From contig CAZIUE010000015.1 in NCBI GenBank assembly GCA_964542535.1, forward strand, positions 1 through 64,000: a stretch of 64,000 nt of DNA, given 5' to 3'. The position numbers were made by a program, and so were the translations under genes. The notes beneath the pieces are model-generated. The model was not told the DNA's origin and did no database searches. It saw only the letters and a program-made list of their open reading frames with translations. Positions 35,385 through 44,640 of this stretch are shown here, piece by piece (position 1 is the stretch's first letter; every line of letters begins with the position of its first letter). This DNA comes from Pseudopelobacter sp964542535 (GTDB lineage Bacteria; Desulfobacterota; Desulfuromonadia; Geobacterales; Pseudopelobacteraceae).

Positions 35385-36567
35385 GGGCAGTGGTGGTGAA
35401 GCAGCGCTGGGTCAGCGAGGGGGTGGGGGTTGCCGGGTCTACGTCCAGAAGCCAGGAGCGCAGGGGGGTGCCGGACAGATGGATGCAGAGTCCCGTAAGC
35501 AGGCGCAGGACCAGAACGATGCTGGAGACGACCGTCCAGACGGTTACCGCCAAGAGCCCCAGATCGGGGCGGCCGAACAGGAGGCTGGCGCTGAGCAGGA
35601 TCAGGTTGGGATTGCGTCTGCCGGTGATCAAACGGAAATAGGAGTCGAAGGGGCGCCAGCAGAAGAGGCCCGAAGACTCGAGAAACTGCTTGAACACTCC
35701 CTCAACGACGCGACCGGCGATGTAGGCGACGAAGATCAGTGCGAAGGCGGCCTTGAGTGACAGGTCGAAACCCGGCTGCCATGCCGTCAGTCCCATCCCC
35801 CAGACAAGGTACCAGATCGGTGGCGAGATCAGGTCGATGGCGTGATCGAAGATGTTCCCGAACTGGCTCGAATTGACCGTGACCCTGGCCAGTTTTCCGT
35901 CCACGGTGTCGAGAAAGGTCATGCCCCAGGCCGCCAGCAGGCCGAGGAAGAACGCCCCTTTGTAGAACAGCAGGCCGGCGATGATCACCAGAATCAGGCT
36001 TGCGGAGGTTACCTGGTTGGGGCTGATGCCGTTTTTGGCGCAGAAGCGGGTCACCACCTGGGCCGGCCGCGGCCAGAGCCATTTGGTCACCAGATCGGTG
36101 ACCCCCTTGTAGGAGCCGGAGAAGAGACGCTGCTCCAGTCTGCGCTGGTTTTCGGGAGTGATCGGCAGCAGGTAGGGAACGTCCACCTTGCGAAGTGTGA
36201 TCTGGTGATTGATGCCCAACGTCTGCGGGGTTTCGAGACGGAGCGTGGGGCACTCGGCGCTGTTTCCCGACCCGTCCAGCAGAGCCCGGGCCCGTACGGC
36301 GTCATCGGAGCCGACATGGGCCGCAACCGGTCTGTCGCCGGCCTGGAGGACGGTGGCGGGCTTCTGGATCAGGCCGCGGATCAGGCGTTCGTCGAACAGG
36401 TAGTCACCGCGCACCAGCAGAAGCGTGTCTCCGGGAGAAAGAGCACCGGGGTGATCGATCCAGCTGACGACGTTCATTTTTTTCAGCATGCGCTCCAGGC
36501 GCTGGCGGCTGGAGAGGCTCCAGAGATGGACGGGGCTCTCCGCGAGGATCATGGCGTGTATGGTCAT
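35377..36567 (-). CDS. CDP-alcohol phosphatidyltransferase with N-terminal nucleotidyltransferase-like domain
   Basis: A 396-aa integral membrane enzyme. The active-site motif is intact: DGKLARVTVNSSQFG, then NIFDHAID, matching DG-x2-AR-x8-G-x3-D-x3-D (about residues 225-250), with several hydrophobic helices around it. About 150 residues precede it (from MTIHAMILAESP) and resemble a degenerate nucleotidyltransferase domain, as in fused inositol-phosphate cytidylyltransferase/phosphotransferases. I chose ATG 36567; the frame is open to 36744 but the longer N-terminus crosses the divergent promoter region. It may transfer a phospho-alcohol to or from a lipid head group. Coupled to the lipid kinase. 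Confidence 0.82.
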   Translation of the reverse strand: MTIHAMILAESPVHLWSLSSRQRLERMLKKMNVVSWIDHPGALSPGDTLLLVRGDYLFDERLIRGLIQKPATVLQAGDRPVAAHVGSDDAVRARALLDGSGNSAECPTLRLETPQTLGINHQITLRKVDVPYLLPITPENQRRLEQRLFSGSYKGVTDLVTKWLWPRPAQVVTRFCAKNGISPNQVTSASLILVIIAGLLFYKGAFFLGLLAAWGMTFLDTVDGKLARVTVNSSQFGNIFDHAIDLISPPIWYLVWGMGLTAWQPGFDLSLKAAFALIFVAYIAGRVVEGVFKQFLESSGLFCWRPFDSYFRLITGRRNPNLILLSASLLFGRPDLGLLAVTVWTVVSSIVLVLRLLTGLCIHLSGTPLRSWLLDVDPATPTPSLTQRCFTTTARD

Positions 36568-36642
36568 GGGCGTTCTCGAAATGGTCCGGATATCAGATGG
36601 TCGGCAAAGCCGATTGTAAAAATAAACGAGACAATCTATTAT

Positions 36643-37635
36643 ATGCCGATGCATTTTGTAAAGCCAAATCCCGCCTTTTGGGAAATGGACGACCACTCCC
36701 CCGCCGCTGACCTGGTCGTGGTCGCCCATCTCTCGGACCCGCACCTCTCATCCCTGGAAGGTGTTCATCCCGTTAGCCTGCTGAATAAGCGCCTGCTGGG
36801 CTACCGTTCCTGGCGTCGTCGCCGCCGCTATATTCACTGTCCCTCGGTGCTTGAGGCCCTGGTGTGCGATCTGGCCCGCCTGTCCCCGGATCAAGTGGTG
36901 ATAACCGGCGACCTGACCCACCTGGGGCTGCCCGATGAGTTCCGTCAGGCGGCCCGCTGGCTGGGGCGCGTGGGGCCTCCGGAACGGGTCCTGGTTGTGC
37001 CCGGAAATCATGAGAGCTATGTGGCTACCCCCTGGGGGGAGACCTTTGGCTGCTGGAGCGACTATCTGGTTGGGGATGGCGGCGATGCAGGCGGTGTGTT
37101 TCCCAGTGTGCGCGTGCGGGGTGGCGTTGCGATGATCGGCCTTTCCACGGCACGGCCGAGCCTCCCCTTTCTGGCGGTGGGCAGCCTGGGCGCAGGGCAG
37201 CTGGAGACGCTGGAGACGCTGCTGGAACAGGCTGGACGGCGCGGCCTGGCGCGCATCGTCCTGTTGCACCACCCCCCCGTTCCCGGCAGTACCGCCTGGC
37301 GCAAGCGGCTGACCGATGCCCGCGACTTTGGGGCGGTCATTGCTCGCCAGGGGGCGGAACTGATCCTTCACGGCCATGCGCACCAGTCCATGGAGGGGAC
37401 GCTGGATGGACCGGCGGGAGCTGTGCCGGTCTTTGGCGTGCCTTCGGCCTCATCCTCCGAGACGGCATTGCTCCGGCGGGCCCGTTACAACCTGTACCGG
37501 CTGCGGCGCGGAACCGGGGGGTGGTGGCTGGTGGTGAGTGGTCGAGTCTATTCCGCGCGGGAAAACCGCTTCGTGATCGAGCGGGAACGGGAGCTGTTCC
37601 TGCCCGCTCCCGCCAGTGGAGCAACTGCCGACTAG
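36643..37635 (+). CDS. Calcineurin-like metallophosphoesterase
   Basis: A 330-aa metallophosphoesterase with all core motifs: HLSDPHL, VVITGDLTHLG, VVPGNHESY, VLLHHPPVPG and LILHGHAHQS. The start is ambiguous among ATG 36643, 36649 and 36685; 36643 is the first ATG in frame within the AT-rich divergent spacer. It is divergent from the CDP-alcohol phosphatidyltransferase and might dephosphorylate a lipid or head-group intermediate of that module. Its stop codon overlaps that of lptG through the palindrome CTAG (37632-37635), so the two genes converge with no spacer. Confidence 0.85.
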   Translation: MPMHFVKPNPAFWEMDDHSPAADLVVVAHLSDPHLSSLEGVHPVSLLNKRLLGYRSWRRRRRYIHCPSVLEALVCDLARLSPDQVVITGDLTHLGLPDEFRQAARWLGRVGPPERVLVVPGNHESYVATPWGETFGCWSDYLVGDGGDAGGVFPSVRVRGGVAMIGLSTARPSLPFLAVGSLGAGQLETLETLLEQAGRRGLARIVLLHHPPVPGSTAWRKRLTDARDFGAVIARQGAELILHGHAHQSMEGTLDGPAGAVPVFGVPSASSSETALLRRARYNLYRLRRGTGGWWLVVSGRVYSARENRFVIERERELFLPAPASGATAD

Positions 37636-38696
37636 ACGATTCTGCGTGTCAGGATGGCGCCTGCCGCGAGTACGACCAGCGCGGGGAAGAGGGTGGTCCA
37701 GAAGGGGGTGATCCCCAGGATCAGGCCACTGTAGCCCAGTATCTGGTTGAGGTAGAAGAACACCACCCCGACAATCGCACCGATCATGATATGCCAGCCG
37801 AGGCTGGAACCGCGGACAGGGCCGCATACCAAAGGGAGAGAGAGCATGATCATTGCCGCCGTGATCACCGGCAGGGTCAGTTTCTGCCAGAGCGCCAGCC
37901 GGTAACGGTCGGCGTTCTGTTCCCGTTGCTGGAGATTGGTGATGATGCTGAACAGTTCCGAGAGGGAGAGGGTCTGGGGGGGGAGTGCCAGCTCGGACGC
38001 TTGCTGGTGGGTCAGGAGACGGGGAACAACGAGTCGGTGAAGCGTACGGATCGAGTCGTTCTCCTGGCTCATCTCCTTGCGCAGCACATCCCGCAGTTCC
38101 CAGTTTCCGTTGGCGCCGATGCGTGTGTCCCCGGCATGGATGTATCCGGTCAGATTGTGCCGGCCATCGAATTCGTAGATGTCCACGGCCTGCATTCCGT
38201 TTTCCCGGGCGGTGCGCAGGTTGATGAAACGCTGCCCGTCCCTGGTCCAGAAGCCGCCCCGGGGCAGGAAGGTTCCCGATTTCGAAAGGGCCGTTTCCCG
38301 TCGGGTCCAGGCGGTCTGTTCGAGGCTGGGGATGATGAACTGGGCTCCCAGCAGCGTTGCCAGCAGGGTGAGCACAGCCGGCTTCATGAAGGCCCAGCCC
38401 GTACGCTGGACGGATATCCCGCCCGCCCGCAGTGCCACCAGTTCCTGGTTCTTTGCCAAAAGACCCAGGGCGATGATGCTCCCCAGCAGGGCGCTGGGGG
38501 GGGCCATCTCCAGCATGCGGCCGGGCAGGGTCAGGCCGACGTACAGCAGGGCGTCGGTCAGGTCGTACCGCCCCGTGCCGATGTCGTCCAGCTGTTTGGC
38601 GAGTTCGAAGAAGCTGAGCAACCCCGCCAGAATCAGGTTGACCCCCAGCCAGCAGCCAAGAAAGCTGCGTCCCAGGTAACGGTCGATGGTCTTCAC
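37632..38696 (-). CDS. lptG: LPS export ABC transporter permease LptG
   Basis: Inner-membrane permease of the LptB2FG complex that extracts LPS and feeds it to the LptC-A-D bridge. 354 aa. It begins VKTIDRYLGRSFLGCWLGV with the first helix. Further helices lie near residues 55-75, 95-125 and three in the C-terminal third (about 270-350), and the periplasmic beta-jellyroll is between. GTG 38696 overlaps the lptF stop as GTGA, which fixes the start. Function of both permeases also fits a locus making other large lipids. Confidence 0.9.
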   Translation of the reverse strand: MKTIDRYLGRSFLGCWLGVNLILAGLLSFFELAKQLDDIGTGRYDLTDALLYVGLTLPGRMLEMAPPSALLGSIIALGLLAKNQELVALRAGGISVQRTGWAFMKPAVLTLLATLLGAQFIIPSLEQTAWTRRETALSKSGTFLPRGGFWTRDGQRFINLRTARENGMQAVDIYEFDGRHNLTGYIHAGDTRIGANGNWELRDVLRKEMSQENDSIRTLHRLVVPRLLTHQQASELALPPQTLSLSELFSIITNLQQREQNADRYRLALWQKLTLPVITAAMIMLSLPLVCGPVRGSSLGWHIMIGAIVGVVFFYLNQILGYSGLILGITPFWTTLFPALVVLAAGAILTRRIV

Positions 38697-39793
38697 GCCG
38701 GTTTCCCTCCGCTGGTTACGACACGGCTTGGCCGGAGCTTCCGCAGGGGGCTCCGGGTGGGGAGCAGCACCGCCACCAGGCAGACGTTCAGCAGCGTAAC
38801 CCACCAGATGCCGGGAACGGCTCCCACCACCTCTTTTTCCACCCAGGTTTTGGCGATGAGGCTCAGGTTGTACAGGACGAAGAAAAGGACGATTGCCGCC
38901 ATCACCTTGCCGTATTTGCCCCGCCGGGGGGCGATTCTGCTGAGGGGGATTGCCAGGAGCGCCATCAGGACGGTGGAGATGCCGGTGGAAAAGCGCCATT
39001 GCAGTTCGGCGATGTCCGCCGGTTGTCGTGAGCCGAGCAGGTGACCGGTTGATGCCGCCTTGCGGCGGTATTTTGCCGGCGGCATGTGGGGAGGCGCCAG
39101 GTGGAGAATGGTGCTCCCGAAGGTGACGAAGTGATCGGTTCCCCTTGCCAGGTTCATTGCATAATGGGAGCCGTCCTGGAATACGATGGCTTTGTGTCCC
39201 TGGGGGGTGATCGTCTGAACGGCGCCCTGGGCGCTGGTCACCCGGCGTTTATCCTCGCCGAACTCCCATACCCATACATTTCTCGCCTGTTTCCGGTCCG
39301 GATCCAGTTTTTCGGCAAAGAACACCAGGTTCCGCCCCAGCTCATAGAAGCGCCCTTCTTCCACTTTTGAGATGTCGAACTCGTTTTCCCCCCGTGTCTC
39401 CAGGTCATACATCTTCTGGTAGGCCCAGGGGCGGGCGTAGAGGGATAAGCCGGTAATCATGAACGCCAGGGGGATGGAAAGGAAGAGGACCGAAGCGATC
39501 AGCTTTCCCTGGCTGATGCCGCCGGACTCGATGGCTGTTATCTCGCTGTCGGTGTGCAGGCGGCCCAAGGCCAGGACGATCGCCAGATAGAGCGTGACCG
39601 GGATCAGTACCTCCAGGGCAATCAGGACCTTGAGAGATACCAGGGTGACGACCGTCCCGCCCGAGAGCAGTCCGTTTACAGCATCGTTCAGAAAACGCAC
39701 GGAACTGAATCCGGAGAAGATCAGGATCAGTACCGTGCAGACCACCACCAGGGGGGTGCAGATTTCGCGTACTATGTAACGTTCGAGGATCAA
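38693..39793 (-). CDS. lptF: LPS export ABC transporter permease LptF
   Basis: Partner permease of LptG. The family N-terminus (ILERYIVREI) follows directly on TTG 39793. The open frame extends to ATG 39883, but that region includes an intrinsic terminator hairpin of the preceding gene (39874-39908), so a start there is unlikely and TTG 39793 is favoured. Membrane helices occur in the N-terminal 110 residues and the C-terminal 100. A periplasmic domain (about 130-260) lies between. 366 aa with this start. No lptA, lptB or lptC in the window. Confidence 0.85.
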   Translation of the reverse strand: MILERYIVREICTPLVVVCTVLILIFSGFSSVRFLNDAVNGLLSGGTVVTLVSLKVLIALEVLIPVTLYLAIVLALGRLHTDSEITAIESGGISQGKLIASVLFLSIPLAFMITGLSLYARPWAYQKMYDLETRGENEFDISKVEEGRFYELGRNLVFFAEKLDPDRKQARNVWVWEFGEDKRRVTSAQGAVQTITPQGHKAIVFQDGSHYAMNLARGTDHFVTFGSTILHLAPPHMPPAKYRRKAASTGHLLGSRQPADIAELQWRFSTGISTVLMALLAIPLSRIAPRRGKYGKVMAAIVLFFVLYNLSLIAKTWVEKEVVGAVPGIWWVTLLNVCLVAVLLPTRSPLRKLRPSRVVTSGGKPA

Positions 39794-39873
39794 CGTAATC
39801 TCGGTCTTTCGCGGTCGGTGAACATCGTGACGGGTAATCTCAACGGCGGCGGTTTCCGCGGTCTGAGGACAGT

Positions 39874-39908
39874 AAAAAAGCACCTACAATATGATCTTGT
39901 AAGTGCTT
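39874..39908 (-). terminator. Intrinsic terminator after the Mur-ligase-like gene
   Basis: On the minus strand an 11-bp stem, AAGCACTTACA with TGTAGGTGCTT (one G-T pair), with a 9-nt loop, is followed by six T. It ends transcription coming from 41.3 kb and separates it from lptFG. A similar AAGCACTTAC hairpin occurs at 47.24 kb. Confidence 0.8.
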
Positions 39909-40087
39909 GTCGTGTTGGCTCCTGTGTCCCTCCCCCTCCCCGTGCGCCAGAATGCACGCTTCTCTTTTTCGAGGGACAGTGAGAAAGAACGGGTCATGTA
40001 TAGCAGAGTTGCGCCGAGCTTTCAACCAGGAAACGGCGGTTCCGTACCCGGGATTCCCGGGAAGCCGTTGAAGCGGGAACGGCATTG

Positions 40088-41308
40088 TCAGGATGAGGTC
40101 GGCAGACCGCTCTCCGGACAGTGTTCACAGCTGATGGACTTGCGGCAGGTTGGCTTCCAGCAGTTAAGGAGACGGTCTTGACTGAAAAACAGGCGTTCGG
40201 CATGTTCCAAGTTCGAGGATTTGATCAGGATGAGCTCGTCGGCAACCACATCCTCGGCCAAGAGGCGGGCTGCCGCCTGGAGTGATTCCACCATGAAGAG
40301 TCGCCCATAAGTCTCGGGGGTGAGCATCTTTCTGATGTGCTGGGCCTTGCCTCCAACGAAAAGGACCCGGTCAGCAACGTTCAGCGCCTCCCTTGCCATG
40401 CCGCGGTATTTGCCGGAGGATGAGCCTGATGTATCTGAAAACGAGCCGAACACTATCGTCTTTCGGGGAGCAGCGGCATCAGTCATCGGCTCGAGCACCT
40501 TGGCAACAGTCCAGTACGGAGCCTTGGCTGTGTCGCAGATGTACCAGGACCGTTGTGAGGTGGCGTGGATCGTCATCCTGCGCGGAAAACTCTCTACGGC
40601 GTGAAGGGACGTGGCACACTGCTTCAGGTCGATCCCGGCCGCAAGCGCGCCGCAGACTGCCGCCAGGATGGAACTGGTCAGCAGTCCTCCGAACAATCCG
40701 GTCTCGATGCGTACGGATTCACCCTGGTACGTAACGGTCAGTGAAAGGCGTTCCGGCCAGGCGCAGCGTATGTCGCTGCCGTGTACGTCCGCTTCTGCGC
40801 ATAGCCCGTAGGTCAGGACGCGCGCCTTGGAACGCCGGGCCATGGCGAGCACGTGGGGGTCATCTGCGTTGAGTACGGCCACACCGGATTCGGGGAGAAA
40901 TTCGATCAGCTTTCCTTTTTCGAACGCGGTTGCCTCCAGCGTCCGAAAGTTGCAGTAATGGTCTCGGCCGACACTTGTCACGATGCCGATGCGGGGACGA
41001 AGTAGCGGTAGTCTTTCATCCATGCATCCCGTCCCCTCGACCCCTACTTCCTGGAGCACAAAACGGTGGGAGCTGTTAACCCGGCGCAGGTTTTTTACAA
41101 TAGCTTTCCGGCAGTTGAATAAGATGCCAATGCGGCACGAGTCTCTGTCCGAGAGGATTTTTCCCAGAAAGTGGGTGGTGCTGGTCTTGCCACAGCTGCC
41201 CGTTACGGCAATTACCGTGGTGTTGTCATAAAAGCGCCGACATATCAAATATCTAAGTAATTGCCACCGGGTCTTCAACCAGTGGATCTTCTCTCGTGGG
41301 GTCGTCAT
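40088..41308 (-). CDS. Mur-ligase-family protein, stand-alone
   Basis: A 406-aa protein with the Mur ligase ATP-binding motif VTGSCGKTSTTHFL near residue 36, a middle-domain VTSVGRDHYCNF, LNADDPHVLAMA, and a C-terminal domain. It lacks the MurC/D/E/F N-terminal substrate domain and is not in a dcw cluster, so it is probably not a housekeeping peptidoglycan enzyme. The C-terminus carries a Cys cluster (CWKPTCRKSISCEHC). AAAGGA precedes ATG 41308. It may form an amide bond in a surface or secondary metabolite. Substrate unknown. Confidence 0.7.
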   Translation of the reverse strand: MTTPREKIHWLKTRWQLLRYLICRRFYDNTTVIAVTGSCGKTSTTHFLGKILSDRDSCRIGILFNCRKAIVKNLRRVNSSHRFVLQEVGVEGTGCMDERLPLLRPRIGIVTSVGRDHYCNFRTLEATAFEKGKLIEFLPESGVAVLNADDPHVLAMARRSKARVLTYGLCAEADVHGSDIRCAWPERLSLTVTYQGESVRIETGLFGGLLTSSILAAVCGALAAGIDLKQCATSLHAVESFPRRMTIHATSQRSWYICDTAKAPYWTVAKVLEPMTDAAAPRKTIVFGSFSDTSGSSSGKYRGMAREALNVADRVLFVGGKAQHIRKMLTPETYGRLFMVESLQAAARLLAEDVVADELILIKSSNLEHAERLFFSQDRLLNCWKPTCRKSISCEHCPESGLPTSS

Positions 41309-42042
41309 CTTTCGCAATCCTTTCCTGGCAACGCTGTTTGGGGGGAGGGAGCCTCACCAGCGGTAGTCGAGTGGAGACAAACCTGAAAGGTTAAATAATC
41401 AATGCCATGATATTGTTATGGTTTTTTGTGTCAGACCGCCCGCTGCACCTGTTTCAGCCCTTGGTAATAAAGCTTCATCCGGTGTCCTCTTGTCAAGAGA
41501 CGAATGCTCTGTTCAGTGTTGCAATGGGAAAATGGGATCGTCAGGTATTCGGAACGATTGGTTCCTGTTTCGTGTAGCTCCAGAAATATTCGCTCGCGCT
41601 TCAGGGGGGGCACGGCCTCTCGATGAGGCTGTTGTCCGTGAAGTACTGGTTGCCATTCGTGCTGCTCGCGACGGTCCAGCTCTTGAGGACGGCGGCAAAC
41701 GCTTCGCTGGTTACCCGGCCACCCTGGATCGGAGTTGAATATCCCGGAGCTCGGTGTCGTCCACATCAGGATATTTCGTGATGGTGATGATGCCGTTATT
41801 CAGGTTTGTGCTACCGTAAAGAGATTCAGCTGAACCGGTTCTTCGGACGTATTCACCCGGGAGACTGGCTCGGGGACGGAGGGGGTCCATGGGCGACGAT
41901 GTCGTCACGAGACATGACGACGATAATGCAATGGAGAGCGTGGTTGGCGTGGGCTTTACCTCTACGATCCAGCTTCCATTCGGTTCTGTGGAGGAAACGG
42001 ATTGCGCTGGAAGAGGTCGCCGGAACAGAAAGGGAATGAACC
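41309..42042. other. Gene-poor spacer with transposase debris
   Basis: This 730-bp stretch has no intact gene. The part at about 41440-41760 retains an IS3-type transposase remnant on the minus strand (separate entry). The part nearest the Mur-ligase-like gene is AT-rich and should hold its promoter. From about 41770 to 42040 I recognise nothing coding; the last 20 bp carry the ribosome-binding site of the next gene. Confidence 0.5.
41440..41760 (-). pseudogene. IS3-family transposase (orfB) 3' remnant
   Basis: Read on the minus strand in shifting frames, the translation gives TSEAFAAVLKSWTVAS, FTDNSLIERPCPP, LKRERIFLELHETGT, SHCNTEQS, HSSLDKRTPDEAL. These line up in order with the IS3-family integrase-core end: TSxxF, DNxxxER, LKxExxxL, YNxxRxH, LxxxTPxE. 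At least two frameshifts and point changes disrupt it, and I see no terminal inverted repeats. It is a dead fragment of an old insertion. Confidence 0.65.
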
Positions 42043-44640
42043 ATGTCTGAAACGGGTAATCAGCACCCAGCGCCATTTGTCAGGTCCGTAAGAGGGTGCG
42101 CCCTTTTCGCGGCCGCCGTCGCCTGCGCTGCATGGGCGGGGCTGGCGCTGGGAAACCCCTGGCTCGCCAGCCTGGGGGAAGAGCTGGTGCCCATGGCGCC
42201 GAGCACTGCGCTGCTGTTCATCCTTTACGCCGGGGTGATGCTGTTTGTAACGCGCGGCACGCCGGGACGGCGTCGGGGGCATGGTTTGTTGGGTATCGTC
42301 CTGGCGTGTGGGGTGGTCGCTACAACACTGCTTGTCCTCTCCCTGAACGACGTTCACCCCACTATCGAGCACCTTGGCGTCACGATGCTGGATACATTGG
42401 GCGATACGCCGTTGGGACACATGTCGCCCGTTACCGCCTTCAGCTTTATTACGGTCGCATGTTCGCTGCTCGGGAGGCTGACCGCATCTTCGGAACGGCG
42501 CTTCCGGGCAAAGGTCTCATTCTGGTTGGCCCTGCCGCTGATAGCGGGCTATGCCATGCTTTCATTGGCATACCTGCTGGGCACGCCGATGCTGTACGGC
42601 GGCGGCATGATTCCTCCGGCCGCGCCCACGAGTCTTGCCTTCATGGCGCTCGGCTTGGCGCTGGCCTTGCTCTCCCTTCCCATCGCCTGGCCCGGCACCG
42701 TCGAATCAGGTCTGGAGGGAAAAGGCTCGCCGCTGGCGCTTGTGCTGCTGTTCAGCCTGCTGGTGTCCGGCATTGTGAGCGTCGGCTTCTTCTATCACCA
42801 CAAACATGAAAAGCTGCATCTGGGGGCGATGGAAAACCAGCTTGCCGCCATTGCCGACCTGAAGCTGTCCGAAATCACATTTTACCGTTCGGAGCGCCTG
42901 GTCGACGCCAGCACCTATCACAATAACCGTTCCTTCGCGCTCATGGTGCGATCGTTCCTGAGAACCGCTCCGGCGCGGCGGGCGGGGCATGACCTGAACA
43001 TCTGGCTTGCGGCTCTCGAGGCGAACAGGAATTACGACGGCATTTTCCTGCTGGATCCCCAGGGCGGAAACCCGCTTTCGCTGTCCGGACATCCGTCGGC
43101 GCCTGCTGGTTATCTTGCCGGACAGGCCCGCTTGGCGCTGGATTCGAACCGGATCGTCTTCACCGATTTCTACCGCGACGCGGCTGACGGCGGAATTCAC
43201 CTCTGCGTCATGGTTCCGGTCCTGGATCCGTCATCAACCGGGCGCGGGCTGGCCGTGCTCGCGCTCAGGATCGATCCCGGGCGCTATCTGTATCCCTGCA
43301 TCAAACACTGGCCCCTGGAGAGCGCTTCCGGCGAGACGGCACTGGTGCGCAGGGACGGCGACGACGTGCTTTTTTTGAGCGACCTCCGTTTTCACGGGGA
43401 CGCGGCTCTGAAACTCAGAACCCCCCTGAAACGGGTCGAGGCCCCCGAGGTGATGGCGGTATCGGGGCGGAGCGGGATAGTTCGGGGGATCAATTTTCAC
43501 CGTGTTCCGGTGGTGGCCGCGCTGCGGCCGGTTCCCCATACCCCCTGGCATCTCATGGCGCGCGTCGATATCGCCGAGATCTACGCGCCGCTGCGGGAGA
43601 GGCTGTGGATTACCGTGGCCCTGGAGTTCGCCCTGCTGCTGAGCGCCGCGTTCGGCGTATGGTTCGTCTGGAAACAGCGCAACCTGGCGCATTACCGGCG
43701 CCTGGAACGGGACGCCAGGCTGAACAAAGAGCGGTTGCAATGTCTGGTGAATGTCTTGCAATATCAGGCGCTGAACATTCAGGATCTGCTGGACTACGCC
43801 CTGTCCGAGGCGCTCCGGCTGACCGCCAGCAGCTACGGGTATATCTACTATTATGACGAGGAAAAACAGCACTTTATCCTCAATTCATGGTCGCGCGGCG
43901 TGATGCCGGCTTGCGCGGTTATGAACCCGCAATCCGAATACGAGCTGGAAAAGACCGGCATCTGGGGCGAAGCGGTCAGGCAGCGCAAGCCGATCGTGGT
44001 CAACGATTTTTCCGAGCCCAATCCCCTGAAGAAGGGCTTTCCCGAGGGGCATGTGCACCTGACCAGTTTTCTGACCCTGCCGATCGTCGATCAGGGCAGG
44101 ATCGTGGCCGTGGTGGGGGTGGCGAACAAGGAAACCGGTTATGACGATGCCGATGTGACGCAGCTTTCGCTGCTGATGGACTCGGTCTGGAAAAGCGCCG
44201 AACGGAAGCGGATGGAAGCCGCCCTGCTGGAGAGCGAGGAGCGTGTCCGGCTGGCGGTCACGTCGTCCAGCCTGGGACTGTACGATTTGGATCTGCGGAC
44301 CGGCAGTGTCATTGTCAATCCGGAGTATGCCCGCATTTTGGGATACGAGCCGGACGAATTTGAAGAGAGCTACGCCCTCTGGTATGAACAACTGCACCCC
44401 GATGACGCCGCTCCGGTCAGTAAGGTGTATGAGGAAGTACCTTACCGGAATGCGGGATACGTATCAGGTGGAGTACCGGCGAAAAACAAAAACGGGCGAA
44501 TGGAAATGGATTCTGGCCTACGGCAAGGTGGTGGCGAGGGACGAGGCCGGCGCCCCGCTCAGGATGCTCGGAACGATTGCCGATATACACGAGCGCAAAC
44601 AAAACGAGCAGCAACTGGCGTATCTGGCTACCCACGATGA
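42043..44640 (+). CDS. Membrane sensor half of a frameshifted GAF/PAS/GGDEF/EAL/REC protein
   Basis: Readable product 865 aa, but real homology ends near residue 798. Layout: about seven hydrophobic helices (15-215); another helix (about 228-250) leading to a periplasmic, Cache/CHASE-like domain (about 255-505); a helix (about 520-545); a GAF domain (about 570-720); then a PAS domain broken at 44437. Removing one G there joins VYEE to YLTGMRDTYQVEYR in the next frame and completes the PAS, GGDEF, EAL and REC domains to 46345. The N-terminal sensor is paralogous to that of the histidine kinase at 60998. AAAGGGA precedes ATG 42043. Confidence 0.8.
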   Translation: MSETGNQHPAPFVRSVRGCALFAAAVACAAWAGLALGNPWLASLGEELVPMAPSTALLFILYAGVMLFVTRGTPGRRRGHGLLGIVLACGVVATTLLVLSLNDVHPTIEHLGVTMLDTLGDTPLGHMSPVTAFSFITVACSLLGRLTASSERRFRAKVSFWLALPLIAGYAMLSLAYLLGTPMLYGGGMIPPAAPTSLAFMALGLALALLSLPIAWPGTVESGLEGKGSPLALVLLFSLLVSGIVSVGFFYHHKHEKLHLGAMENQLAAIADLKLSEITFYRSERLVDASTYHNNRSFALMVRSFLRTAPARRAGHDLNIWLAALEANRNYDGIFLLDPQGGNPLSLSGHPSAPAGYLAGQARLALDSNRIVFTDFYRDAADGGIHLCVMVPVLDPSSTGRGLAVLALRIDPGRYLYPCIKHWPLESASGETALVRRDGDDVLFLSDLRFHGDAALKLRTPLKRVEAPEVMAVSGRSGIVRGINFHRVPVVAALRPVPHTPWHLMARVDIAEIYAPLRERLWITVALEFALLLSAAFGVWFVWKQRNLAHYRRLERDARLNKERLQCLVNVLQYQALNIQDLLDYALSEALRLTASSYGYIYYYDEEKQHFILNSWSRGVMPACAVMNPQSEYELEKTGIWGEAVRQRKPIVVNDFSEPNPLKKGFPEGHVHLTSFLTLPIVDQGRIVAVVGVANKETGYDDADVTQLSLLMDSVWKSAERKRMEAALLESEERVRLAVTSSSLGLYDLDLRTGSVIVNPEYARILGYEPDEFEESYALWYEQLHPDDAAPVSKVYEEVPYRNAGYVSGGVPAKNKNGRMEMDSGLRQGGGEGRGRRPAQDARNDCRYTRAQTKRAATGVSGYPR

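Noticed and set aside
37521..39044. 507-codon plus-strand frame across lptG/lptF
   Set aside because: Antisense to two clear permease genes; low-complexity, charged, without motifs.
44430..44445. Programmed ribosomal frameshift
   Set aside because: No slippery heptamer or downstream pseudoknot seen; a single extra G explains the break more simply.
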